Source of the DNA: Ruminococcus sp.
GTDB taxonomy: Bacteria; Bacillota; Clostridia; Lachnospirales; Lachnospiraceae
Length of the DNA: 64,000 nt
Direction: 5' to 3'
Assembly (NCBI GenBank): GCA_013911065.1
Contig: JACERV010000014.1
Coordinates: 50,482 to 114,481 of the forward strand
The stretch's first letter is position 1, and the number at the start of each line of letters is the position of its first letter. A model generated the notes under the pieces. That model saw only the letters and a program-made list of their open reading frames with translations, ran no database searches and was not told where the DNA came from. Positions 8,751 to 18,338 of the stretch are shown in pieces. The position numbers and the translations under genes were made by a program.

Positions 8751-10463
8751 GTGGAAAAGTGGTTTGTAGCAATGAAGAAGGCCGATTTCGACCAGATTGC
8801 CCGGAAGTACCATATCTCTCCGATTCTTGCAAGACTGATACGGAACCGGGATATGACTGGGGATGGGGAGATTGCTCTTTATTTAAATGGCACAATTGCT
8901 GATTTGCATGACGGAATGTTAATGAAAGACATGGATAAGGCGGTGGAGATTCTTTCCGAAAAGATTCATGAAGGAAAGGCCATCCGGGTGATTGGGGATT
9001 ATGATATTGATGGGGTAAATGCGACCTATGTACTGCAGGAAGGGATTTCAAAGCTGGGCGGGGATGTAGATACGGATATTCCCGACCGGATGAAAGACGG
9101 GTACGGGCTGAACCGGGTTTTGATTGACAGGGCGCTGGAGGATGGTGTTGATACGATTATCACTTGTGATAACGGGATTGCCGCTGCAGAGGAAATTGAA
9201 TATGGCAGGCAGCAGGGGCTTACGATTATTGTAACGGACCATCATGAAGTTCCATACATAGAGGCTGACGGAGTGAAGGAATATATTATGCCCCGGGCGG
9301 ATGCGGTAGTGGATCCTCACAGGCCGGACTGCGAATATCCTTTTAAAGGGCTATGCGGAGCAGCGGTATCCTATAAACTGGTAGAGGCGCTGTACGAAGT
9401 GATGCAGAGGGATATAGATGATATTGACTATCTGATGGAAAATGTAGCCATAGCTACGGTAGGGGATGTGATGGACCTGACCGGAGAAAACCGGATTTTT
9501 GTAAAGCAGGGGCTGGAGATGCTCAAACGTACTCAGAATCAGGGGCTGAAAGCTTTGATGGAATGTACGAAAGTTCCGTCAGAGAGATTGTCTGCTTATC
9601 ATATTGGATTTGTACTGGGTCCCTGTATCAATGCCAGCGGGCGCCTGGATACGGCGAAACGTGCACTGGAGCTTTTGAAGGCTTCAAACCGCAGAGATGC
9701 GGTGATGCTGGCCGAGGATTTGAAGGCGTTGAATGACAGCCGGAAAGAAATGACGGAAAAAGGGGTAGAACAGGCAGTAAGGCAGATTGAGGAGACTTCC
9801 TTAAAAGAGGATAAAGTTCTGGTAATTTATCTTCCTGACTGTCATGAAAGTATAGCAGGGATTATTGCGGGAAGAATTAAAGAGAAGTATTACCGTCCTG
9901 CTTTTGTGCTCACCCAGGGGGAGGAAGGGGTAAAAGGCTCCGGCCGCTCCATCCCCGCTTACAATATGTTTGAAGAAATGTGCAGGTGCCGGGCTTTGTT
10001 TACCAAGTTCGGCGGGCACAAGCTTGCGGCAGGACTTTCTCTGGAAGAGGATAATGTGGACAGGTTCAGGGAGACTATAAATAAGTTTGCAGAGCTATCC
10101 GATGAAGACCTTCTTCCAAAGGTATCCATAGACATGCAGCTCCCTCTATCCTATGTAACAGAGCCCCTCGTAGAAGAATTGGAGCTTTTAGAACCCTTTG
10201 GGAAGGGAAACACAAAACCATTGTTTGCGGAAAAGGACTTGAAGGTTCTTAATCCCAGAATCATAGGAAAGAATCAGAATGTCTTGAAATTTCAGGTGCA
10301 GGATGTGAATGGGAACCAAATGGAGGCAGTTTACTTTGGGGATGTAAATGCATGTCTGGAATATATAAAACAAAAGCCAAGACTCTCCTTTACATTCTAT
10401 CCATCCATAAATGAATACAGGGGAGTCAGAACACTCCAGATTACAATAGTTAATTATCAATAA
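8751..10463 (+). CDS. recJ: single-stranded-DNA-specific exonuclease RecJ
   Basis: A 570-residue DHH/DHHA1-family 5'-3' exonuclease acting on single-stranded DNA in recombinational and mismatch repair. Catalytic motifs are visible: GDYDIDG at residues 82-88, CDNGIAA, VTDHHEVP, and DPHRPDCEYPFKGLCGAAV. The second (DHHA1) half contains GPCINASGRLDTA and KGSGRSIPAYNMFE, and GGHKLAAGLSL, followed by a C-terminal OB-fold-like region. The start is a GTG with an AAGGAGGATAA site. It is shorter than Bacillus RecJ (786 aa) because the C-terminal extra domain is absent, a normal variant. relA follows after 95 bases. Confidence 0.93.
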   Translation: MEKWFVAMKKADFDQIARKYHISPILARLIRNRDMTGDGEIALYLNGTIADLHDGMLMKDMDKAVEILSEKIHEGKAIRVIGDYDIDGVNATYVLQEGISKLGGDVDTDIPDRMKDGYGLNRVLIDRALEDGVDTIITCDNGIAAAEEIEYGRQQGLTIIVTDHHEVPYIEADGVKEYIMPRADAVVDPHRPDCEYPFKGLCGAAVSYKLVEALYEVMQRDIDDIDYLMENVAIATVGDVMDLTGENRIFVKQGLEMLKRTQNQGLKALMECTKVPSERLSAYHIGFVLGPCINASGRLDTAKRALELLKASNRRDAVMLAEDLKALNDSRKEMTEKGVEQAVRQIEETSLKEDKVLVIYLPDCHESIAGIIAGRIKEKYYRPAFVLTQGEEGVKGSGRSIPAYNMFEEMCRCRALFTKFGGHKLAAGLSLEEDNVDRFRETINKFAELSDEDLLPKVSIDMQLPLSYVTEPLVEELELLEPFGKGNTKPLFAEKDLKVLNPRIIGKNQNVLKFQVQDVNGNQMEAVYFGDVNACLEYIKQKPRLSFTFYPSINEYRGVRTLQITIVNYQ

Positions 10464-10558
10464 GGCATACGATTTGTGGTAAAAATAGTTTTAAAATAGT
10501 AAAAATAATGTTATACTTAAACCTGTGAAACTTACGATAGAAGAAAGGGGGGATTGGT

Positions 10559-12862
10559 ATGGCAGGCACTCCGGAATATGAATTACTCAATAAAAACTTG
10601 GAAATTGTAGATGGACATGCGGTGAAAGCGCCAGAAGATTATCAAGACCCTGAACAGTTATATCAGTCTTTGATAGCCCGAATTAAAAGGTATCATCCGT
10701 CCGCGGATACGACTATGATAGAGAAAGCATATTTTATAGGAAAGAATGCACATAAGAACCAGGCACGTAAATCAGGAGAACCTTATATTATTCATCCTCT
10801 GTGGGTGGGGATTATCCTGGCGGATCTGGAGATGGATAAGGAGACGATTGTAGCAGGAATGCTCCACGATGCAGTGGAGGATACCGATATGACACTGGAG
10901 GAAGTGACCCGGGAATTTAGTGCGGAGGTTGCGCTTCTGGTAGACGGTGTCACAAAATTGGGACAGTTGTCTTATTCTCAGGATAAATTGGAAGTGCAGG
11001 CAGAGAATCTAAGGAAGATGTTTTTGGCGATGGCAAAGGATATCCGTGTCATCATCATCAAACTGGCAGACCGTCTGCACAATATGAGAACGCTGGAGTT
11101 TATGACTCCTGCAAAGCAAAAGGAAAAAGCCAGGGAAACCATGGACATTTATGCTCCTATTGCGCACCGGCTTGGTATTTCTAAGATTAAGACAGAGCTG
11201 GACGACTTATCTCTGAAATATTACCAGCCTGAGGTTTATAATAATCTTGTAAGAGATTTAAATGAGCGCAAGACAGAGCGGGAGGATTTTGTACAGCAGA
11301 TTGTGGCGGAAGTTTCTGCCCATATGAAAAATTCCAGTATCGAGACTAAGGTCTACGGACGTGTGAAGCACTTTTTTAGTATCTACAAAAAGATGGTTAA
11401 CCAAAATAAGACGATTGACCAGGTTTATGATTTGTTTGCAGTGCGGATTATCGTAAGTTCTGTCAAGGACTGCTATGCGGCTCTTGGGGTGATTCACGAG
11501 ATGTATACCCCTATACCCGGGCGATTTAAGGATTATATTGCAATGCCAAAGGCAAACATGTACCAGTCTCTCCACACAACACTGATGGGCCCTTCCGGAC
11601 AGCCTTTTGAGATACAGATTCGTACGGAAGAAATGCATAAGACAGCCGAATACGGTATTGCTGCCCATTGGAAATATAAGGAGGGCGGTGCCGGCAAGAG
11701 CGTAGAAGCCCAGGAAGAAGAGAAGTTAAGCTGGCTGCGCCAGATTCTGGAATGGCAGAGAGACATGTCGGATAACCGGGAATTTTTAAGCCTTCTAAAA
11801 GGTGACCTGGACTTGTTTGTGGAAGACGTATACTGTTTCACGCCTGACGGAGATGTAAAAAGTCTGCCCAATGGTTCCACACCTGTTGATTTTGCCTATA
11901 TTATCCACAGTGCGGTAGGAAATAAAATGGTAGGTGCCAGAGTTAACGGAAGACTGGTAAATATAGATTATAAGATTCAGAATGGTGACAGAATTGAGAT
12001 TCTCACTTCTCAGAACTCCAGAGGCCCAAGCCGGGACTGGCTGAATATTGTAAAGAGTACTCAGGCAAAAAATAAGATCAATCAATGGTTTAAGAGAGAG
12101 TTTAAGGAAGATAACATCATTCGTGGAAAAGAGCTGATTGCCTCCTACTGTAAGGCAAAGGCCATCAATCTGCCGGATGTCATGAAACCGAAATATCAGC
12201 AGATTGTACAGCAGAAATATGGATTCCGTAATTGGGATGCAGTGCTTGCGGCGCTGGGACATGGTGGAGTGAAGGAAGGACAGATTGTAAACCGGCTTGT
12301 GGAAGAATATGAAAAAGAACACAAGAAGGAAATCACCGATGAAACGATTCTGGAAAGAATATCTGAAGCCAATCATCAAAAGGTACACATTGCGAAATCT
12401 AAAAGCGGAATTGTAGTGAAGGGCATTGATGATATTGCAGTGCGTTTCTCCAAATGCTGCAACCCGGTTCCGGGGGATGAGATCGTAGGATTTGTGACCC
12501 GGGGACGGGGAATGTCCATTCACAGAACGGATTGTGTCAACATACTGCATTTGTCAGGTCCGGAGAGGGAACGTCTCCTTGATGCAGAGTGGGAAGGAAC
12601 AGCAGCAGAAGAAAATGGAGGCCAGTACCTGGCAGAGCTGAAGGTGTTTGCCCATGACAAGCAGGGGCTTTTGCTGGAGCTGACCAGAGTATTTACAGAG
12701 TCTAAGATTGATGTAAAGTCTATGAATATACGGACAAGTAAAAAGGGAACTGCTACGCTGGACCTGGGATTTATCGTGCATGGCAGGCAAGAGCTGAACA
12801 GAATCATTGAGAAGCTCCGTCAGGTAGAGGGTGTAATAGATATTGAAAGAACGGCAGGTTAA
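10559..12862 (+). CDS. relA: RelA/SpoT-family bifunctional (p)ppGpp synthetase/hydrolase
   Basis: A 767-residue Rel enzyme controlling the stringent response. Domains in order are an HD hydrolase (about 55-200, with HAHKNQARKSGEPYIIHP-type and MLHDAVEDTDMT motifs, and KLADRLHNMRTL), a nucleotidyl transferase/synthetase (about 240-370, KVYGRVKHFFSIYKKM, YDLFAVRI, PIPGRFKDYIAMPKANMYQS), a TGS domain (about 405-465, VYCFTPDGDVKSLPNGSTPVD), a helical and zinc-finger region (FSKCCNPVPGDEIVGF) and a C-terminal ACT domain. Intact HD residues suggest that it both makes and degrades the alarmone. It is first in a run of tightly spaced genes reaching aspS. Confidence 0.96.
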   Translation: MAGTPEYELLNKNLEIVDGHAVKAPEDYQDPEQLYQSLIARIKRYHPSADTTMIEKAYFIGKNAHKNQARKSGEPYIIHPLWVGIILADLEMDKETIVAGMLHDAVEDTDMTLEEVTREFSAEVALLVDGVTKLGQLSYSQDKLEVQAENLRKMFLAMAKDIRVIIIKLADRLHNMRTLEFMTPAKQKEKARETMDIYAPIAHRLGISKIKTELDDLSLKYYQPEVYNNLVRDLNERKTEREDFVQQIVAEVSAHMKNSSIETKVYGRVKHFFSIYKKMVNQNKTIDQVYDLFAVRIIVSSVKDCYAALGVIHEMYTPIPGRFKDYIAMPKANMYQSLHTTLMGPSGQPFEIQIRTEEMHKTAEYGIAAHWKYKEGGAGKSVEAQEEEKLSWLRQILEWQRDMSDNREFLSLLKGDLDLFVEDVYCFTPDGDVKSLPNGSTPVDFAYIIHSAVGNKMVGARVNGRLVNIDYKIQNGDRIEILTSQNSRGPSRDWLNIVKSTQAKNKINQWFKREFKEDNIIRGKELIASYCKAKAINLPDVMKPKYQQIVQQKYGFRNWDAVLAALGHGGVKEGQIVNRLVEEYEKEHKKEITDETILERISEANHQKVHIAKSKSGIVVKGIDDIAVRFSKCCNPVPGDEIVGFVTRGRGMSIHRTDCVNILHLSGPERERLLDAEWEGTAAEENGGQYLAELKVFAHDKQGLLLELTRVFTESKIDVKSMNIRTSKKGTATLDLGFIVHGRQELNRIIEKLRQVEGVIDIERTAG

Positions 12863-12868
12863 GAAGAG

Positions 12869-13489
12869 ATGAAGATAGAAAGATTTGTAATCGGTATTAT
12901 AAGCACAAACTGCTATCTTGTGCAAAATGAAGAGTCAAAAGAATGTTTCCTGGTGGACCCGGCATCATGTCCGTCGGAGCTGGCAGGGCATATCAAGACC
13001 AAAGGGCTGGAGTTAAAAGGAATCTTGCTCACACATGGGCATTTTGACCATATTATGGGAATTGATGGGTTTTTGAAGGAATTTTCTGTCCCCGTTTATG
13101 CTCATGAGGCGGAGAAAACACTGCTGGAGGATGCTTCTTTGAATGCTTCATCCACTTATGGCCCAGGGTATACATTTTCTGATGCCATATATCTGAAAGA
13201 TGGACAGAAACTGACACTGGCAGGTATGGAAATTGAAGTGCTCCATACGCCGGGACATACTGCCGGAGGATGCTGTTATTATATTCCGTCAAAAGGAGTT
13301 CTGTTCAGCGGGGACACATTGTTCCATGCTTCCATCGGCAGAACGGATTTTCCCACCGGGAGCAGCAGTCAGCTTATTCGTTCTATTCAGGACAAATTAC
13401 TATGCCTGCCTGGAGAAACAAAAGTTTATCCGGGGCATATGGATGAGACGTCAATTGCTTTTGAACAGACACACAATCCATTCCTTTAG
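12869..13489 (+). CDS. MBL-fold metallohydrolase (glyoxalase II-like)
   Basis: A 206-residue cytosolic hydrolase with the complete metal-binding set: THGHFDHIMG (H56, H58, D60, H61), LHTPGHTAGG, SGDTLF, and a final YPGHMDETS. This is the compact glyoxalase II-like subgroup that commonly follows relA in clostridia; the substrate is not known and may be S-lactoylglutathione-like thioesters or others. It starts six bases after the relA stop with a weak AAGAAGAG site, suggesting translational coupling. Confidence 0.9.
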   Translation: MKIERFVIGIISTNCYLVQNEESKECFLVDPASCPSELAGHIKTKGLELKGILLTHGHFDHIMGIDGFLKEFSVPVYAHEAEKTLLEDASLNASSTYGPGYTFSDAIYLKDGQKLTLAGMEIEVLHTPGHTAGGCCYYIPSKGVLFSGDTLFHASIGRTDFPTGSSSQLIRSIQDKLLCLPGETKVYPGHMDETSIAFEQTHNPFL

Positions 13490-13512
13490 GCGAAAGGCAG
13501 GTTCCAGGGTGA

Positions 13513-14943
13513 ATGATGATAGATATTAGCAGTAAAGATACCTTCTATATGTATAATGCATATCATATTGCAAAAGCTTTTTTCCCAAACGGGGAAATCA
13601 GGCAAAAGGTAGATGAAGGGCAAGAACCTCTGATAAGACTGGAGTTGGAAGGAGGCTCTTGCTTTTCCATTCCGGCAGACAGCATAGTACAATATTCGGA
13701 CAGGCGGGAGGCAAAGCAGTATGTCACAAAGCTAATCTATGATTATCTAAGTGAAAAGACTGGCACAAGTCTTTCCTGGGGAATGTTGACCGGGGTGCGT
13801 CCTACAAAATTAATTACGCAGAAATTAGAAACTGGAATGAGTGATAAAGACATAGTAAAGTTTCTAAGGAATGTTTATAGTGTTAGCTCTGAGAAGGCCG
13901 CGCTGGGATGCGAAATTGCCCGGCGGGAACAAGAACTGCTTCAAAAGCTGGATGCGGATCAGGGATACAGTCTGTATATTGGAATCCCTTTTTGCCCCAG
14001 TATCTGTTCCTACTGTTCCTTTGGTTCCTCCCCGCTGGATAAATGGCCTGACGGGACAGGGTTATATCTGGATGCCCTCTGTAAAGAAATTACAGCTATA
14101 GGGCAGGCGGCTCAGGGAAGAAAATTAAATACCATCTATATAGGAGGCGGAACCCCTACCACACTCAGTGCGGAACAACTGGAAAGACTTCTGAGACTTT
14201 TAGACTTCACTTTTTCCTATGCTGATTTGAAGGAGTTTACAGTAGAGGCAGGGAGGCCGGACAGTATTACAAGGGAAAAGCTGGAGGTCCTTGTGCGGCA
14301 TCCGGTAACAAGAATTTCTGTCAATCCCCAGACTATGCAGCAGAAAACATTGGATGCAGTGGGGCGCAGGCACCGGGTGGGAGATGTGAAGACAGTTTTT
14401 TATCTTGCCAGGGAGCTTGGATTTGACAATATTAATATGGATTTGATTGCAGGTCTGCCCGGTGAGGATGCAGAGGATATGCAGGATACATTGAGACAGA
14501 TTGAGGAGCTGGGACCGGATAGCCTGACAGTTCATGTACTTGCCATCAAGCGTGCTGCCAGATATGGCCAGGAGGGCAGGAAGATTGAACTGCATTCTGA
14601 AATTACACAAATGGTAGACGACAGTGCCAAAGCAGCTAAAAAGATGGGACTTGAACCTTATTATTTATACCGGCAGAAAAATATGGCGGGAAATTTTGAA
14701 AATGTTGGTTATGCAAAGGTTGACAAAGCCGGAATATACAATATACTAATTATGGAAGAAAAACAGACAATTCTTGCAGCGGGTGCAGGTGCTTCCACCA
14801 AAATTGTCCTTCCTGAGAAAATCAGGTTGGAGAACGGCAGGCAGAGCAATCTGGTAAGAATTGAGAATGTGAAGGACATACGCTCATATATTGAGCGTAT
14901 TGATGAAATGATAGAAAGAAAAGGAGAATGGTTATGGCGTTAA
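13513..14943 (+). CDS. hemZ: HemZ-type coproporphyrinogen dehydrogenase-like radical SAM protein
   Basis: A 476-residue protein with an N-terminal ~150-residue extension typical of HemZ (including LSWGMLTGVRPTKL) and a radical SAM core with C161, C165, C168 (FCPSICSYCSF). The core continues with TIYIGGGTPTTLS, EFTVEAGRPDSIT, RISVNPQTM, and NMDLIAGLPGE. HemN/HemZ proteins are annotated as oxygen-independent coproporphyrinogen oxidases, but many members without a heme pathway have other or unknown roles, and no other heme genes are visible here. Its end overlaps the hisS start by ten bases, so the two are co-translated. Confidence 0.88.
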   Translation: MMIDISSKDTFYMYNAYHIAKAFFPNGEIRQKVDEGQEPLIRLELEGGSCFSIPADSIVQYSDRREAKQYVTKLIYDYLSEKTGTSLSWGMLTGVRPTKLITQKLETGMSDKDIVKFLRNVYSVSSEKAALGCEIARREQELLQKLDADQGYSLYIGIPFCPSICSYCSFGSSPLDKWPDGTGLYLDALCKEITAIGQAAQGRKLNTIYIGGGTPTTLSAEQLERLLRLLDFTFSYADLKEFTVEAGRPDSITREKLEVLVRHPVTRISVNPQTMQQKTLDAVGRRHRVGDVKTVFYLARELGFDNINMDLIAGLPGEDAEDMQDTLRQIEELGPDSLTVHVLAIKRAARYGQEGRKIELHSEITQMVDDSAKAAKKMGLEPYYLYRQKNMAGNFENVGYAKVDKAGIYNILIMEEKQTILAAGAGASTKIVLPEKIRLENGRQSNLVRIENVKDIRSYIERIDEMIERKGEWLWR

Positions 14944-16199
14944 AGAAAAAACCGGTTACCGGAATGAAGGACATGATGCCCGGAGAGATGGAAATCAGGG
15001 ATTATGTCATCGGTCTGATTAAAGACACCTATAAATCCTTTGGATTTTCATCCATAGAGACTCCCTGTGTGGAGCACATAGAGAATTTGTGCAGCAAGCA
15101 GGGCGGAGAGAATGAGAAGCTGATTTTTAAAATCCTTAAGCGCGGAGAAAAGCTGAAAATTGACACTGCGCAGGCAGAAAGTGATTTGGTGGACGGAGGA
15201 CTGCGCTATGATTTAACGGTACCCTTATCCAGGTATTATTCCAATAATGCCAATGATTTGCCGTCTCCTTTTAAAGCGCTCCAGATGGGAAACGTATGGC
15301 GTGCCGACAGACCCCAGAGAGGACGCTTCCGTCAGTTTATGCAGTGTGATATTGACATTTTAGGAGAGGCTGGAAACCTGGCGGAAATTGAACTTATACT
15401 TGCAACCTCTACATTGCTTGGAAAGCTGGATTTTCAGAACTTTACCATCCGCATCAATGACAGAAGAGTTTTAAAAGCAATGGCGGCATACAGTGGCTTC
15501 AAAGAAGAAGACTATGAAAATGTATTTATCATACTGGACAAGATGGACAAAATCGGCATGGACGGTGTGGCAGCGGAGTTAGGGGAATATGGCTATGAAA
15601 AAGAATCAGTGGAGAAATATCTCCGGTTATTCCAAGAGATTACGAATGATGTGGAAGGGATACGGTATTGTAAAGAGAAACTGGAAGGCTTTCTTGCGGA
15701 TGACGCAGCGGCTTCACTCGAAATGATTGTCACCAGTGTAGAGAGTGCAAAAGAAGCAAAATTCAACATCAGTTTCGACCCTACCCTGGTACGTGGAATG
15801 TCCTATTACACCGGAACCATATTTGAGATTTCCATGGACGAATTCGGTGGCTCTGTAGGCGGCGGCGGACGCTATGACGAAATGATAGGCAAATTCACCG
15901 GGCAGAACACACCAGCAGTAGGCTTTTCCATTGGATTTGAGCGAATCGTTATGCTGTTGTTGGAAAGAGGTTATAAAGTGCCGGCCAGCAGAGATAAGAA
16001 AGTATTTCTGATTGAGAAGGACATGCCCCAGGAGGGAATGCTGAAAGTGCTGAAACTTGCCAAAGAAGAACGGGCGGCAGGAAAACAGGTTATGATAGCC
16101 AATATGAAAAAAAATAAGAAGTTCCAAAAAGAACAATTGGTGGCAGAAGGATATACAGATATCACAGAATGTTACCGGGACTCCGTAAAAGAACTATAA
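14934..16199 (+). CDS. hisS: histidine-tRNA ligase
   Basis: Class II aminoacyl-tRNA synthetase charging tRNA-His. Visible motifs are motif 1 around SFGFSSIETPCVEH, motif 2 in WRADRPQRGRFRQFMQCDID, the histidine-specific LVRGMSYYTGTIFE, and motif 3 in AVGFSIGFERIVML, followed by the anticodon-binding domain. Product length is 421 aa. Two possible ATG codons exist; the one at 14934 (MALKKKPVTGMKD) sits seven bases after AAGGAG and is chosen over 14928. The start overlaps the hemZ stop. Confidence 0.96.
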   Translation: MALKKKPVTGMKDMMPGEMEIRDYVIGLIKDTYKSFGFSSIETPCVEHIENLCSKQGGENEKLIFKILKRGEKLKIDTAQAESDLVDGGLRYDLTVPLSRYYSNNANDLPSPFKALQMGNVWRADRPQRGRFRQFMQCDIDILGEAGNLAEIELILATSTLLGKLDFQNFTIRINDRRVLKAMAAYSGFKEEDYENVFIILDKMDKIGMDGVAAELGEYGYEKESVEKYLRLFQEITNDVEGIRYCKEKLEGFLADDAAASLEMIVTSVESAKEAKFNISFDPTLVRGMSYYTGTIFEISMDEFGGSVGGGGRYDEMIGKFTGQNTPAVGFSIGFERIVMLLLERGYKVPASRDKKVFLIEKDMPQEGMLKVLKLAKEERAAGKQVMIANMKKNKKFQKEQLVAEGYTDITECYRDSVKEL

Positions 16200-16218
16200 A
16201 TGTGAAAAATGTGTGAAC

Positions 16219-16257
16219 GGGGTCTGACCCTTTTGAATGGGGTCTGACCCTTTTGAA
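16219..16257. repeat. two direct copies of a 17-19-bp palindromic repeat (hisS-aspS gap)
   Basis: GGGGTCTGACCCTTTTGAA occurs at 16219-16237 and again at 16239-16257, a period of 20 bases. Its core GGGTCTGACCC is an odd-length palindrome followed by TTTTG. The pair lies just before the aspS ribosome binding site. A related pair in the other orientation occurs at 40602-40638. Confidence 0.9.
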
Positions 16258-16276
16258 AAGAAAGAGGATGATGGAC

Positions 16277-18076
16277 ATGGCAGAGTCAATGAAGGGATTA
16301 AAAAGAACACACCGATGCGGTGAATTATCAGCCGCAAATATCGGTGAAACCGTAACTGTGATGGGATGGGTACAGAAGAACCGTAATAAGGGCGGAATCG
16401 TATTTGTGGATTTAAGGGACCGTTCCGGTATCCTGCAGATTGTATTTGAAGGGGAAGAAAAGGAAGCTCTGATTGAGAAAGCTGCAAAGCTGCGCAGTGA
16501 GTTTGTTGTTGCAATTGTGGGTAAAGTGGAAGCAAGAAGCGGGGCAGTAAATGAAAATCTGGCAACGGGTGCGATTGAAATCAGGGCAGAGGAACTTAGG
16601 GTTCTCTCAGAGTCTGAGACACCCCCTTTCCCAATAGAGGAAAACAGCAAGACGAAGGAGGAACTCCGTCTGAAATACCGTTATCTGGATTTGAGAAGGC
16701 CAGATTTACAGAGGAATCTGATGATGAGAAGTCAGGTTGCGACTCTGACCCGTCAATTTCTTTCTGATGAAGGATTTTTGGAAATAGAGACTCCGATTCT
16801 TGGAAAGAGTACACCGGAGGGCGCAAGGGATTATTTGGTTCCAAGCCGTATCCACCCAGGCAGTTTTTATGGCCTGCCTCAGTCTCCCCAGTTGTTTAAG
16901 CAGCTTTTGATGTGCTCCGGGTATGACCGTTATTTCCAGATTGCAAAATGTTTCCGTGATGAGGATTTGCGTGCGGACAGGCAGCCGGAGTTTACCCAGA
17001 TTGATATAGAGCTTTCTTTTGTAGATGTGGACGATGTTATTGATGTAAATGAAAGACTTCTTGCAAAGCTATTCAAAGAGGTCATGAATATAGAGGTAGC
17101 GCTCCCGATTCCAAGAATGACATGGCAGGAGGCGATGGACCGTTATGGCTCTGACAAGCCGGATACCCGTTTTGGAATGGAATTGGTTAATGTGACAGAT
17201 GCAGTAAAGGACTGTGAATTTGTGGTATTCAAAGGCGCTATAGAAAACGGCGGAACTGTCCGGGGAATTAATGCAAAGGGACAGGGAGCTATGCCGCGTA
17301 AAAAAATCGATAAGCTGGTTGATTTTGCGAAGGACTTTGGTGCAAAAGGGCTTGCATACATTGCTCTTCAGGAAGACGGCACTGTAAAATCTTCTTTTTC
17401 AAAGTTTATGACGGAAGAAGAAATGCAGAAACTGATTCAGGCCATGAAAGGCGAGCCGGGTGATTTACTTCTGCTTGCGGCTGACAGGAATAAAGTAGTT
17501 TGGGATGTGTTGGGAAATCTGCGTTTGGAAATCGCAAGGCAGACAGAAATCCTGGATAAAGATGAATATAAGTTTCTCTGGGTAACAGAATTCCCGCTGC
17601 TGGAATGGAGCGAGGAGCAGAACCGCTTTACAGCGATGCATCACCCATTTACGATGCCTTTAGAGGAAGATTTACAGTATATTGATTCTGATCCGGGCAG
17701 AGTCCGCGCGAAAGCATATGATATTGTACTCAATGGAAATGAAATCGGCGGAGGAAGTGTCCGTATCTTCCAGAATGATATACAGGAAAAGATGTTTGAG
17801 GTCCTTGGTTTCACGAAAGAGCAGGCTCATGACCAGTTTGGCTTCCTTCTGGATGCCTTCAAATATGGAGTTCCGCCTCACGCCGGTCTGGCTTACGGAC
17901 TGGACCGCATGGTAATGCTGATGGCTCAGGAAGATAGCATTCGTGATGTTATGGCATTTCCGAAAATTAAAGATGCTTCCTGTCTGATGACAGAAGCGCC
18001 CAGTGCAGTAGATGACAAACAGCTCAAAGAATTGGGATTGGAAAAATATACTGAAGACCAGGAAACAGGAAAATGA
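16277..18076 (+). CDS. aspS: aspartate-tRNA ligase
   Basis: A class IIb synthetase of 599 aa, like other bacterial AspRS. It has the N-terminal OB-fold anticodon-binding domain (VMGWVQKNRNKGGIVFVDLR), the catalytic core (LDLRRPDLQRNLMMRSQV, FLEIETPILGKSTPEGARDYLVPSR, FRDEDLRADRQPEFTQID), the bacterial GAD insertion (about 290-400), and a final GLAYGLDRMVML motif 3. The frame is open to 16253, but the ATG at 16277 has AAAGAGGA at a suitable distance and gives the usual MAES start. It ends with a strong terminator and appears to close the relA-hisS-aspS gene run. Confidence 0.96.
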   Translation: MAESMKGLKRTHRCGELSAANIGETVTVMGWVQKNRNKGGIVFVDLRDRSGILQIVFEGEEKEALIEKAAKLRSEFVVAIVGKVEARSGAVNENLATGAIEIRAEELRVLSESETPPFPIEENSKTKEELRLKYRYLDLRRPDLQRNLMMRSQVATLTRQFLSDEGFLEIETPILGKSTPEGARDYLVPSRIHPGSFYGLPQSPQLFKQLLMCSGYDRYFQIAKCFRDEDLRADRQPEFTQIDIELSFVDVDDVIDVNERLLAKLFKEVMNIEVALPIPRMTWQEAMDRYGSDKPDTRFGMELVNVTDAVKDCEFVVFKGAIENGGTVRGINAKGQGAMPRKKIDKLVDFAKDFGAKGLAYIALQEDGTVKSSFSKFMTEEEMQKLIQAMKGEPGDLLLLAADRNKVVWDVLGNLRLEIARQTEILDKDEYKFLWVTEFPLLEWSEEQNRFTAMHHPFTMPLEEDLQYIDSDPGRVRAKAYDIVLNGNEIGGGSVRIFQNDIQEKMFEVLGFTKEQAHDQFGFLLDAFKYGVPPHAGLAYGLDRMVMLMAQEDSIRDVMAFPKIKDASCLMTEAPSAVDDKQLKELGLEKYTEDQETGK

Positions 18077-18079
18077 TAA

Positions 18080-18159
18080 CTGGATGGCTATAAGATAAAA
18101 AAAGATGCAGTGTGTTACGATTTGTGAAAAGCGTAACACACTGCATTTTTAAATTGTTT
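18080..18159 (+). terminator. aspS terminator, first copy of an 80-bp duplicated element
   Basis: A 13-bp stem (GCAGTGTGTTACG with CGTAACACACTGC) is followed by ATTTTT. The whole 80-bp segment, from four bases after the aspS stop, recurs gap-free at 27924-28003 with 67 of 80 positions identical, and every difference is a transition. Confidence 0.85.
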
Positions 18160-18338
18160 AGACAAAGTGCACAAAAAATCAATTTCAATTATGTATATAT
18201 CATACAATAATCTCAAAAAATCGAAGCAACCCCAAAGAAATTCGTATGTACTTCATTAGAAAAAATACCTATACTGAGTCCATGTTAAGTGAACAGTAAC
18301 TCACAGAACAAATTAATCAGATTCAGGAGGATGAAGTT